A stretch of DNA of 11,626 nt from PCC-9228 sp964477525 (GTDB taxonomy: Bacteria; Cyanobacteriota; Cyanobacteriia; Cyanobacteriales; PCC-9228): the NCBI GenBank assembly GCA_964477525.1, contig CAYZHY010000110.1, positions 1 through 11,626 of the forward strand, written 5' to 3'. A program made the position numbers and the translations under genes. This document shows positions 6,011-11,626 of the stretch, one piece after another (the first letter of the stretch is position 1; each line of letters starts with the position of its first letter). Below the pieces are notes generated by a model. The model saw only the letters and a list, made by a program, of their open reading frames with translations, was not told the origin of the DNA and did not search any database.

Positions 6011-6027
6011 CTTCGACAGGCTCAGTT
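6009..6027 (+). repeat. CTTCGACAGGCTCAG dispersed hairpin repeat
   Basis: AACT-TCGACAGGCTC-AGTT: the core TTCGACAGGCTCAG is a short intergenic repeat seen in many bacterial genomes, usually with CCCT/AGGG arms. Here the arms are AACT/AGTT, still able to pair. The family assignment is from memory. Confidence 0.5.
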
Positions 6028-6112
6028 TCCGCAAAGCCGAGGTTGCCCTCTTCCTCTAAAATCGAGTCGATACTGAAAACCAACAATCTGGCATTGGAGA
6101 TTTCTATTCGCA

Positions 6113-7072
6113 ATGGCGTATACAAAAGAAAAACAAATAGCAGTGGAAGCTGCTCTAGAAGCAGCCAAACTTTGCGAACGGGTACGTACGAATATTCCCG
6201 AAACACTAGAGAAAAAGGATAAAAGTCCGGTTACAGTTGCCGACTACGGTTCCCAGAGTTTAATTTGTCGCGCGATCGCTCAAAGCTTTCCTGACGATCC
6301 CGTTGTTGGGGAAGAAGATGCCGCCGAACTTCGGCAACCAGAGAAAAAAGAATTCTTAGACGCCATTACCAACTACGTTCGCGAAATCCTGCCCTCTGCC
6401 ACTGGCGAACAAATTACCAACTGGATTGACCGAGGAAACGGCAACGTGGCTGCTCGTTACTGGACCCTCGACCCCATCGATGGTACGAAAGGATTTCTGC
6501 GTCAAGACCAGTACGCCGTCGCCTTGGCCTTGATTGAGGGGGGAGAAGTCAAACTGGGCGTATTGGCTTGCCCAGCATTACCAGGAGAAAACGGCGAAGT
6601 AGGTCAGTTGTTTTTGGGAGTACGTGGAGAAGGAGCAACCGTCATGCCGATTTCTGGCGGCGAGGCGCGGTCTATCCATGTATCCACTAAGACCTCGGGA
6701 GAAAATTTCCGTTTCGTAGAAAGCGTGGAAGCCAGTCACGGCGACGAACAACGCCAGCAAGCCGTTGCCAATGCTATTGGAATTAACGCTCCTGCCAAAA
6801 AAGTAGATTCCCAAGCCAAATATGGCATTGTCGCTACCGGTCAAGCAGCTTTGTATTTGCGTTTGCCTTCTCCAGAAACCCCAGACTACCAAGAAAAAAT
6901 TTGGGACCACGCAGCAGGAGCCATTATCGTTGAGGAAGCCGGTGGTAAGGTAACCGACATGCATGGCAAACCCCTCAATTTCCGCGACAATCCGAAAATG
7001 CTTGATAACCAAGGGGTTGTCGTTAGCAATGGAGCAATTCACGAGCAAGTTTTGCAGGCGTTGAAGGATTAG
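6113..7072 (+). CDS. 3'(2'),5'-bisphosphate nucleotidase, HAL2/CysQ type
   Basis: The enzyme removes the 3'-phosphate from PAP (and PAPS), the by-product of sulfate assimilation and sulfotransferase reactions; members are Mg-dependent and Li/Na-sensitive. The 319-residue product carries the whole inositol-monophosphatase-superfamily metal site: KSPVTVAD (37-44), GEED (66-69) with its metal-binding Glu, DPIDGTKGF (120-128) with its Asp pair, and WDHAAG (264-269) near the C-terminus. The WTLDPIDGTKGFLR form and the length fit the HAL2 branch rather than the shorter inositol monophosphatases. No signal peptide, so it is cytosolic. The ATG at 6113 has only a distant GGAG upstream; it fits the usual N-terminus of the family, about 40 residues before the first motif. 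The gene is monocistronic and faces the CAP/RTX gene. Confidence 0.93.
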   Translation: MAYTKEKQIAVEAALEAAKLCERVRTNIPETLEKKDKSPVTVADYGSQSLICRAIAQSFPDDPVVGEEDAAELRQPEKKEFLDAITNYVREILPSATGEQITNWIDRGNGNVAARYWTLDPIDGTKGFLRQDQYAVALALIEGGEVKLGVLACPALPGENGEVGQLFLGVRGEGATVMPISGGEARSIHVSTKTSGENFRFVESVEASHGDEQRQQAVANAIGINAPAKKVDSQAKYGIVATGQAALYLRLPSPETPDYQEKIWDHAAGAIIVEEAGGKVTDMHGKPLNFRDNPKMLDNQGVVVSNGAIHEQVLQALKD

Positions 7073-7082
7073 ATTTGCATAG

Positions 7083-7162
7083 GAAGGGGGCATGGGGGCA
7101 TGGGCGCATGGTCGAAAACAATCGATCGTACTTTCCCATCTCCCACGCTCGGTACACTCCCA
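7083..7162. repeat. Octamer repeat tracts in inverted arrangement between convergent genes
   Basis: On the plus strand, units GGGGGCAT, GGGGGCAT, GGGCGCAT (about 7086-7110) are followed after a spacer by C-rich units of the same family in opposite orientation (7134-7162). CCCACGCTCGGTACACTCCC (7142-7161) matches 2028-2047 with two differences by my count. The two tracts can pair imperfectly, so the region could act as a two-way transcript end for the genes on each side. No T-run makes it a standard terminator. Confidence 0.65.
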
Positions 7163-8269
7163 CTAACCAACAATAAAATCTCCAGAATCCATTTGAATTG
7201 GGTCAACACCTGGTAAAACGGCAATGACTTTTTGGGTTAGGGTATCAATAATTTGGGTTTCTGGCTGACCGTCGGGAACAAATTCGTCGAATCCTTGCAC
7301 GAAACGTAGGTCTTCAAATAGAAATCCGTCTGGTAACTCGATAAAGTCTTCTTGGTCGTTGTAGAAAATGACATCGTAGGAGTCTTCTCGCAAGGCGTAG
7401 GTGTCGAATCCTGCCCCTCCAATTAAGGTATCAATACCTAAATCGCCGGAAAGGAAATCGTCGCCGTTGCCCCCTTGGAGGTTGTCTTGGTCTTGACCGC
7501 CGTACAAGCTGTCGTTGTTGTTGCCGCCAATGACAACATCGTTGCCTAGGTTGCCGTTGGCAACATTGTTCCCATCGCCGGTGGTAATGCGATCGCTTCC
7601 CCGACCTCCCATAATCATATCGTTGCCGAGATCGCCAAAGAGTTCGTCGTTGCCAGCGTTGCCGTTGAGGGTGTCGTCGCCAAGACCACCGCTGATGGTA
7701 TCGTCGCCGCTAAAGCCTGCTATGGCATCGTTACCAGCAAATCCAAGCAACTGTTCCCCAAAGTCGCTTCCCATGAGAATGTCGTTGCCTTCTGTAGGTG
7801 TGGGTGAAGGACTGGGATCGGGATTGGGATTGGGATTGGTGTCTGGGGTGACCGTTCGATTGGCCGGGGTACCGAATACTTGCGTCCAGTAATGATTGTG
7901 GTTAGTATCGCCAGTGTCGTTGGCGAAGAATTCATATCCCACACCGATTTCTTTTAAGTCGGGGTTGAGGATATTCTCGCGATGGCTGGGACTGTTCATC
8001 CATCCTTCGACTACGGCTTCTGCTTCTGTATATCCCGCAGCAATGTTTTCTGCCCAAGCAGAAAATTGGTAGCCCTCATCCGTAATGCGATCGCCTGCAT
8101 CAGTCCCATCAATTCCCGTATGGGAAAAGAAATCCTGAAATGCCATATTTTCGCTGTGAGTTTGGGCTGCCTCGTTTAAGTCTTGATTGGGAACCAAAGG
8201 AGACAAACCCCGTTGGGTACGTTCCAGGTTCGTCAGTTCGATAACGCGATTGACAAAGTCTTCATTCAT
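7163..8269 (-). CDS. CAP (SCP/PR-1) domain protein with RTX calcium-binding repeats
   Basis: The 368-residue protein joins two modules. Residues 3-135 are a CAP domain with the motifs THSENMA (37-43), SHTG (49-52), ENIAAGY (74-80), SPSHRENIL (93-101), GVGY (109-112) and HYWTQVFG (126-133), so the cavity His and Glu residues are kept. A Pro-Asn-Ser linker (141-159), coded by short GGATTG repeats, leads to about 14 nonapeptide RTX units (about 160-290) of the GGxGxD kind that bind calcium in a parallel beta-roll. Residues 290-368 form a non-repeat tail ending in hydrophobic IVG. There is no N-terminal signal peptide, which fits type I secretion through a C-terminal signal; no type I exporter is in the window. 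Function is not known: CAP proteins are diverse, and an extracellular or sheath-associated role is inferred. The repeats are partly degenerate (GEQLLGFAG, NNVANGNLG), as usual. Confidence 0.92.
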   Translation of the reverse strand: MNEDFVNRVIELTNLERTQRGLSPLVPNQDLNEAAQTHSENMAFQDFFSHTGIDGTDAGDRITDEGYQFSAWAENIAAGYTEAEAVVEGWMNSPSHRENILNPDLKEIGVGYEFFANDTGDTNHNHYWTQVFGTPANRTVTPDTNPNPNPDPSPSPTPTEGNDILMGSDFGEQLLGFAGNDAIAGFSGDDTISGGLGDDTLNGNAGNDELFGDLGNDMIMGGRGSDRITTGDGNNVANGNLGNDVVIGGNNNDSLYGGQDQDNLQGGNGDDFLSGDLGIDTLIGGAGFDTYALREDSYDVIFYNDQEDFIELPDGFLFEDLRFVQGFDEFVPDGQPETQIIDTLTQKVIAVLPGVDPIQMDSGDFIVG

Positions 8270-8818
8270 GATTTTTCTTAAATTCCTTGCATCTTACATC
8301 TAATGAAATCAATTTCAAATCAAATGCAAATGGCGCTCAAAACCATTGGGGCGTACAAACAACGTTCGCAAGTTCGATGGAAAGTCCTTGTAGCAGTTAC
8401 AAAACAACGTAAAAATTGAGTGTTTGTGTACCTCAAAAAACAGTTAGCCTTCTCCAGAAACATTCACAAGTTTATGAAAGCGCTCTAGAAGTTAGGAAGG
8501 GTTTTCTGCTTTAATTGTTCCCAATTGGAATTGGCAACCTACGAGTAAATACAAGCTATGCTGCTTCAATTCCGGATAAACCAGTCATTCAGGAAAAATT
8601 GAGCCAGTTCTCAGCTTCCATTAACGGCCCTGCGAGACGATGCTTTGGTAGAGATGTTTCGTTTGCCACTTGGGCATGCAGACAGTTTTTATTATGCTTT
8701 ATAAATGAATATTGATTCATATGAAAGAAAGATGGCAAGCATACAAAGCAAGATATGGACACCGACAAAAAACTTGGTTCTTGTTTTTATATATGCCAAT
8801 CAAACTTAAAAACCACTT
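8270..8818. other. Divergent intergenic region, 549 bp, between CAP/RTX and ArsR genes
   Basis: I see no convincing gene. It holds the 15-bp ACAAACAACGTTCGC copy at 8355-8369 (other copy at 4211-4226), a CCAATTGGAATTGG stretch near 8521 and the operator-like palindrome at 8705-8720. Short frames exist (plus 8515-8715; minus 8589-8720) without ribosome binding sites or recognisable content. Both flanking promoters lie here. Confidence 0.6.
8700..8720 (+). promoter_or_regulatory. Putative ArsR-family operator overlapping a -10 box
   Basis: ATGAAT (8705-8710) and ATTCAT (8715-8720) are perfect inverted repeats separated by ATTG, giving TGAA-N6-TTCA. ArsR/SmtB repressors bind imperfect AT-rich palindromes of this kind, such as the TGAA...TTCA core of the smt operator. 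TATAAA at 8700-8705 could be the -10 box, so a bound repressor would block the promoter. The site is about 100 bases before the ArsR-type gene, as expected for autoregulation. Binding is inferred. Confidence 0.55.
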
Positions 8819-9133
8819 ATGACATTCAACTCTCAATCCCACACTACGCAATTTTGCGTTCGCCGGCTGAAAGTTCTGGCGGATACCACCCGTTTGGATA
8901 TTTTGAGAACTCTCATGCAAGAACCCAAACATGTCGGCGAAATCGAAATGCTATTGGACATAGAGCAAAGCTTGCTTTCCCATCACCTGCAAGTTCTGAG
9001 ACGGGAAGGATTTGTTACCTCAACCCGCGATGGCAAAGCCGTTCTCTACTATCTATCGCCAGAATTTCGGACCAATTCTGGGAATGCCATCGATTTGGGT
9101 TGTTGCTTGCTGTCTTTTTTTGATGAAAATTAG
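8819..9133 (+). CDS. ArsR/SmtB-family transcriptional regulator
   Basis: This 104-residue winged-helix protein is the first gene of the transporter operon. The core RLKVLADTTRLDILRTL (16-32) precedes the recognition helix at about 49-63 (SLLSHHLQVLRREGF) and the wing STRDGKAVLYYLSPE (68-82). The classic alpha-3 metalloid box ELCVCDL is absent: the equivalent stretch is VGEIEMLLD, with no cysteine. Cysteines are at 13, 95 and 96, the last two in IDLGCCLLSF at the C-terminal end. Some ArsR proteins sense As(III) through a C-terminal vicinal pair (the Acidithiobacillus AfArsR type), so a thiol-based metalloid or redox signal is possible. The regulator probably represses its own operon through the upstream palindrome. 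Its TAG stop overlaps the AGGAG of phnD, so translation is likely coupled. The ATG at 8819 has no clear Shine-Dalgarno. Confidence 0.93.
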   Translation: MTFNSQSHTTQFCVRRLKVLADTTRLDILRTLMQEPKHVGEIEMLLDIEQSLLSHHLQVLRREGFVTSTRDGKAVLYYLSPEFRTNSGNAIDLGCCLLSFFDEN

Positions 9134-9142
9134 GAGCAATTT

Positions 9143-10063
9143 ATGATAAGTAAAAAATTGCGTAAGCTTGTATCTGGTTGGTTGCGATTGACGATTTTGG
9201 GTGTGGCCACGATGGTTATGGTGGTTGCCTGTACGGGCAATCCAGAACGAGAATCGCAGATAAGGGAGCTAAAATTTGGTGTTGGTCCTTATTTTCCTAC
9301 TCCCAGCGAAACCCGCAACCAGTTTGAACCCCTGTTTCAAAAAATGGCAGCGTCGGTGAATGCTGAGGCAGATGTGAAAGTCACCCAAGACTGGGTGGGG
9401 ATTTCCGCAGCATTGCGTTCTGGAACCTTGGATGTGGCTTGGTTGGGTCCGTGGGGATTCGTTCTCGCACAACATGCCGAACCGTCTCTAGAAGCGATCG
9501 CGACGGTAAAATATCGGGGCGATCCTTATTATTACTCGCTACTCATGGCCAGGGCAGATGCGCCTTACGATACATTAGAACAAGCGATCGCCTCCAGTCA
9601 AAACCAAGAAAAATTAAAACTCAGTCTAGCGGATGTGGGTTCTACTTCTGGCTGGCTGATTCCCACTGCCGAATTTAAAAAACGAAATATCGACCCCAAA
9701 CAAGTTTTTGACTACAACGAAGGGGCCAGCCACGCCGCGCAAGCTATTTCCGTGATTAGCAACCAAACCGATATCGCCTCCGATTACAACCGCAATTTGG
9801 ATGTCCTCGCCAGTACCGGCAAAATCGACCGTTCCGAAATTAAAACGATCTGGCAGTCGGAACGCTTACCCAACGACCCCATTGCCATTCGTGGCGGCTT
9901 GTCTGAGGAAGTCAAAACTGGATTGCGCCAAGCAGCCACCAATTTATCCCCAGAAGAAGCGAAAGATTTGCTACCAGAAAACTACACCGGATTTGTCGCC
10001 TCCGATGGTTCTAACTACGAACCCATTCGCCAAGCCGGAAAATTAGTCGGAAAACTTCAATAA
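9143..10063 (+). CDS. phnD: PhnD-type phosphonate/phosphite binding lipoprotein
   Basis: This is the substrate-binding lipoprotein of a phosphonate-type ABC importer. The 306-residue product has a basic N-terminus, a hydrophobic segment and the lipobox VVAC (Cys30), so it should be tethered outside the membrane. Family motifs are FGVGPYFPTPSETRNQFEPL (45-64), GTLDVAWLGPWGFVLA (94-109), the ligand loop STSG (167-170) in DVGSTSGWLIPTAEF, and ASHAAQAI (195-202) with a His where PhnD has a ligand residue. DYNRNLDVL (214-222) and IKTIWQSERLPNDPIAIR (233-250) complete the second lobe. Substrate choice among phosphonate, phosphite, phosphate or a related oxyanion cannot be read from the sequence. 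AGGAG lies 6 bases before the ATG and overlaps the preceding stop. Its TAA overlaps the next ATG by one base. I use phnD for the family, not for proven substrate. Confidence 0.92.
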   Translation: MISKKLRKLVSGWLRLTILGVATMVMVVACTGNPERESQIRELKFGVGPYFPTPSETRNQFEPLFQKMAASVNAEADVKVTQDWVGISAALRSGTLDVAWLGPWGFVLAQHAEPSLEAIATVKYRGDPYYYSLLMARADAPYDTLEQAIASSQNQEKLKLSLADVGSTSGWLIPTAEFKKRNIDPKQVFDYNEGASHAAQAISVISNQTDIASDYNRNLDVLASTGKIDRSEIKTIWQSERLPNDPIAIRGGLSEEVKTGLRQAATNLSPEEAKDLLPENYTGFVASDGSNYEPIRQAGKLVGKLQ

Positions 10064-10899
10064 TGGCATCAAAAATAGATTCAAAACAGCGCTCCGATTT
10101 GCAAGCCATGCTGCAGGCAGAACAACAGCGGCGTGGCGGCATTTGGCGGTTGCTGCAACGGGGTTTTTGGAGTGCGATCGCGATCGCCATTCTGGTCGCC
10201 AGCCTGCGGACAGCGGAAGTTTCGGTGGAAACCTTTTGGGAAGGATTGCCGCAACTGGGGGAATGGATCGTCCGCTTTTGGCCGCCGGATTTATCGGAAT
10301 TGCCCACTTTTTTGCAAGCCACTTGGGAAACTTTAGCGATCGCGATTGTGGGAACAACGACGGCGATTGTATTAGCCTTGCCTTTATCTTTTCTAGTCGC
10401 TGGCAACGTCGCACCTTTTTCTTTCCTGCGATTTCCCTTGCGATCGATCTTAAATTTTTTACGAAGTATCGACACGATGATTTTTGCCCTCTTTTTCGTG
10501 TCGGTTGTGGGATTGGGACCGTTTGCCGGGGTGTTGGGGGTCGCATTTCACACCACCGGTTCCATGGCCAAACTCTACGCCGAAGTTTTGGAAACCTTGC
10601 CACCAGAACCCATTGAAGCCGTAGAAGCCACGGGAAGCGATCGCTTGCGGACCTTTGCGTTTGCTGTTTTGCCAGAGGCGATGCCATCCTTGGTGGGGAT
10701 TAGCTTGTATTTGTGGGAGTACAACGTTCGTTCTTCGGTGATTCTCGGCATTGTCGGCGCTGGCGGCATTGGCTACGAACTGACGGTCAGCCTCAAATTG
10801 CACGATTTTCCCCGTCTGGCTACCATTTTAATTCTGATTCTAGCGATGGTGAGTATTATTGATGCGCTGAGTGCGCGTTTGCGGCGGCGCTTAAATTAA
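10063..10899 (+). CDS. phnE: PhnE-type phosphonate ABC transporter permease
   Basis: The 278-residue membrane protein forms the transport channel. Residues 1-26 are polar; about 33-48 form the first membrane span (SAIAIAILVASL). Further hydrophobic segments lie at about 88-112, 128-162, 208-232 and 250-268. The cytosolic coupling loop that contacts the ATPase is EAVEATGSDRLRTFAFAVLPEAMP (185-208), the EAA motif. The ILGIVGAGGIGYEL segment (228-240) is typical of PhnE proteins. The permease probably works as a homodimer. The ATG overlaps the phnD stop as TAATG, a classic coupled junction. Overlapping HIP1 sites at 10174-10187 encode AIAIAI in the first span. Family and role are firm; substrate follows the binding protein. 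Confidence 0.93.
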   Translation: MASKIDSKQRSDLQAMLQAEQQRRGGIWRLLQRGFWSAIAIAILVASLRTAEVSVETFWEGLPQLGEWIVRFWPPDLSELPTFLQATWETLAIAIVGTTTAIVLALPLSFLVAGNVAPFSFLRFPLRSILNFLRSIDTMIFALFFVSVVGLGPFAGVLGVAFHTTGSMAKLYAEVLETLPPEPIEAVEATGSDRLRTFAFAVLPEAMPSLVGISLYLWEYNVRSSVILGIVGAGGIGYELTVSLKLHDFPRLATILILILAMVSIIDALSARLRRRLN

Positions 10900-10913
10900 G
10901 GAAAAATGAGAAA

Positions 10914-11626
10914 ATGACTGCCATGCTAACCGTTGAGAATCTATATCAAACTTACGAAAACCATACCATTTTGGCAGATATTGGTTTTTCCATTGTTCCC
11001 CAAACCTTTGTCGCCATTTTGGGACCGAGTGGTTCTGGCAAAACCACACTCATGCGATCGATTTTGCAACTGTTGCCCCCACAACAAGGCAATATTTGGC
11101 TGGAAGAGACCAATTTAACCCAGTGTTCGCCGAAAACCCTACGCGCCAGCCGCGCGCGCATTGCTACGGTGACGCAACAATTTAGTTTGGTACGTCGCCG
11201 CAGCGTTTTGGAAAACTGTTTGGGAGGACGGTTGCGGGAAATTCCTTTGTGGCGTTGTTTGGCTGGCCAATATCCTGGGTACCTTTTGGAGGCGGGGTTG
11301 GTGGCATTGGAAAAGGTGGAACTGTTAGAATATGCCTTTCAACGTGCCGATCGCCTTTCTGGCGGACAAAAACAGCGTGTTGCGATCGCGCGTGCCTTGA
11401 CACAACAAGCCAGTTTAATTTTAGCAGACGAACCGGTGAGCAGTTTGGACCCGCAAACGGCCCATAATGTCCTGTCTTTGTTAAGGTCGCTTTGCCAGCA
11501 AGAGGGGTTGACGGTAGTGTGTAATATGCATCAGGTAGCGTATGCCAAACAGTACAGCGATCGCATTTTGGGAATTCAGAATGGCAAGTTGGTGTTGGAT
11601 GTTGCCACCTCGCAAGTAAGCGATCG
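10914..11626 (+). CDS. phnC: PhnC-type ABC transporter ATPase, 3' end outside window
   Basis: The gene runs off the right edge after 237 codons; the family is usually about 250-270 residues, so most of it is here. It powers the PhnDE importer. The Walker A motif is GPSGSGKTT (37-45), the Q-loop is in VTQQFSLVRRRSVLENCLGGRL (86-107), a stretch typical of PhnC, the signature is LSGGQKQRVAIARAL (148-162), Walker B is LILADEP (168-174) with DPQT as D-loop, and the switch His is in CNMHQV (His206). I took the ATG at 10914 because AAGGA sits 11 bases upstream; the ATG at 10923 (MLTVENL) is also possible and would match the family start more closely. An ATG at 10906 is closed by TGA at once. It lies 14 bases after phnE. 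No stop codon interrupts the frame to 11626. Confidence 0.93.
   Translation, partial: MTAMLTVENLYQTYENHTILADIGFSIVPQTFVAILGPSGSGKTTLMRSILQLLPPQQGNIWLEETNLTQCSPKTLRASRARIATVTQQFSLVRRRSVLENCLGGRLREIPLWRCLAGQYPGYLLEAGLVALEKVELLEYAFQRADRLSGGQKQRVAIARALTQQASLILADEPVSSLDPQTAHNVLSLLRSLCQQEGLTVVCNMHQVAYAKQYSDRILGIQNGKLVLDVATSQVSD

Larger units (their letters stand above)
5747..6112. other. Intergenic region, 366 bp, no gene seen
   Basis: Open frames on both strands here lack start signals and protein-like composition. The stretch contains the second copy of the 39-bp dispersed element (5797-5866), a nested hairpin (5977-6010) and the CTTCGACAGGCTCAG hairpin (6009-6027), then an AT-rich run to the nucleotidase start codon. 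The promoter of the nucleotidase gene must lie here. Confidence 0.65.

Noticed and set aside
5822..6206. Overlapping open frames on both strands before the nucleotidase gene
   Set aside because: They run through repeat and hairpin sequence, lack start signals and resemble no protein; one overlaps the nucleotidase coding region.
7515..7892. Plus-strand open frame rich in Pro, Ser and Leu
   Set aside because: It is the antisense of the RTX repeats, whose periodic codons leave the opposite strand open; the CAP/RTX reading has clear domains.
8515..8715. 66-codon plus-strand frame in the CAP/ArsR spacer
   Set aside because: No ribosome binding site, no recognisable motif, and it runs over the operator-like palindrome.
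8589..8720. 43-codon minus-strand frame starting inside the operator-like palindrome
   Set aside because: The start codon lies within the palindrome, there is no Shine-Dalgarno and I recognise no motif; kept out for lack of support.
8806..8823. Pho-box-like pair CTTAAAAA-CCA-CTTATGAC before the ArsR gene
   Set aside because: The 11-base period fits a Pho box, but only CTTA matches the CTTAACCT consensus in each half, and the site covers the start codon.
10143..10616. 157-codon plus-strand frame inside phnE
   Set aside because: Alternate frame of the permease, without a start signal or recognisable content.
10043..10687. 214-codon minus-strand frame over phnE
   Set aside because: Antisense of a well-supported permease gene; composition is Arg/Pro/Lys-rich noise with no domain.

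Overview
The window is a piece of a cyanobacterial chromosome. It carries two photosystem II genes found in oxygenic phototrophs (psb27 and a one-helix high-light-inducible protein). It also has more than fifteen copies of the cyanobacterial HIP1 palindrome GCGATCGC, many inside genes, and a DUF3288-like protein of a kind I know only from cyanobacteria. I cannot assign a genus from the sequence.

Layout. Positions 1-317 are the distal (trailer) end of a CRISPR array read left to right, with four full 37-bp repeats and a partial one; its leader and any cas genes lie outside. Eighteen bases later comes an AT-rich gene for an unrecognised small membrane protein (336-743) with a perfect 21-bp in-frame duplication. 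A 515-bp intergenic stretch with a MITE-like element leads to a class I glutamine amidotransferase (1259-1993, +). Facing it on the minus strand are a DUF3288-like protein (2078-2368), a GH10-like secreted protein (2430-4004) and psb27 (4395-4799), which has its own strong terminator at 4305-4338. Divergent from psb27 is a 64-residue exported or membrane-anchored peptide (5013-5207). Then come a stem-loop-rich leader and an hli gene of 49 codons (5511-5660) with a perfect-palindrome terminator. Next are a HAL2/CysQ-type 3'(2'),5'-bisphosphate nucleotidase (6113-7072, +) and, convergent to it, a CAP-domain/RTX-repeat protein (7163-8269, -).

The right end (8705-11626) is the most coherent unit: an operator-like TGAA-N6-TTCA palindrome, an ArsR/SmtB-family regulator, a PhnD-type binding lipoprotein, a PhnE-type permease and a PhnC-type ATPase cut by the window edge. 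All are on the plus strand with very tight or overlapping junctions, so this looks like one operon. It encodes a complete ABC importer for phosphonate, phosphite or a similar oxyanion, apparently controlled by a metalloid- or metal-type sensor rather than by an obvious Pho box. The substrate is not settled by the sequence, and the genes that would tell (beyond position 11626) are not visible.

Non-coding DNA is rich in short dispersed elements: a 39-bp element at two loci (33/39 identical by my count), GGGNGCNT-type octamer tracts at both convergent gene junctions, a CCGGGTT palindrome used as a terminator, and a CTTCGACAGGCTCAG hairpin. I saw no tRNA, rRNA, insertion-sequence transposase or prophage gene. 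I found no clearly new multi-gene system; the ArsR-PhnDEC operon and the CRISPR-adjacent membrane protein are the best candidates for a second look.
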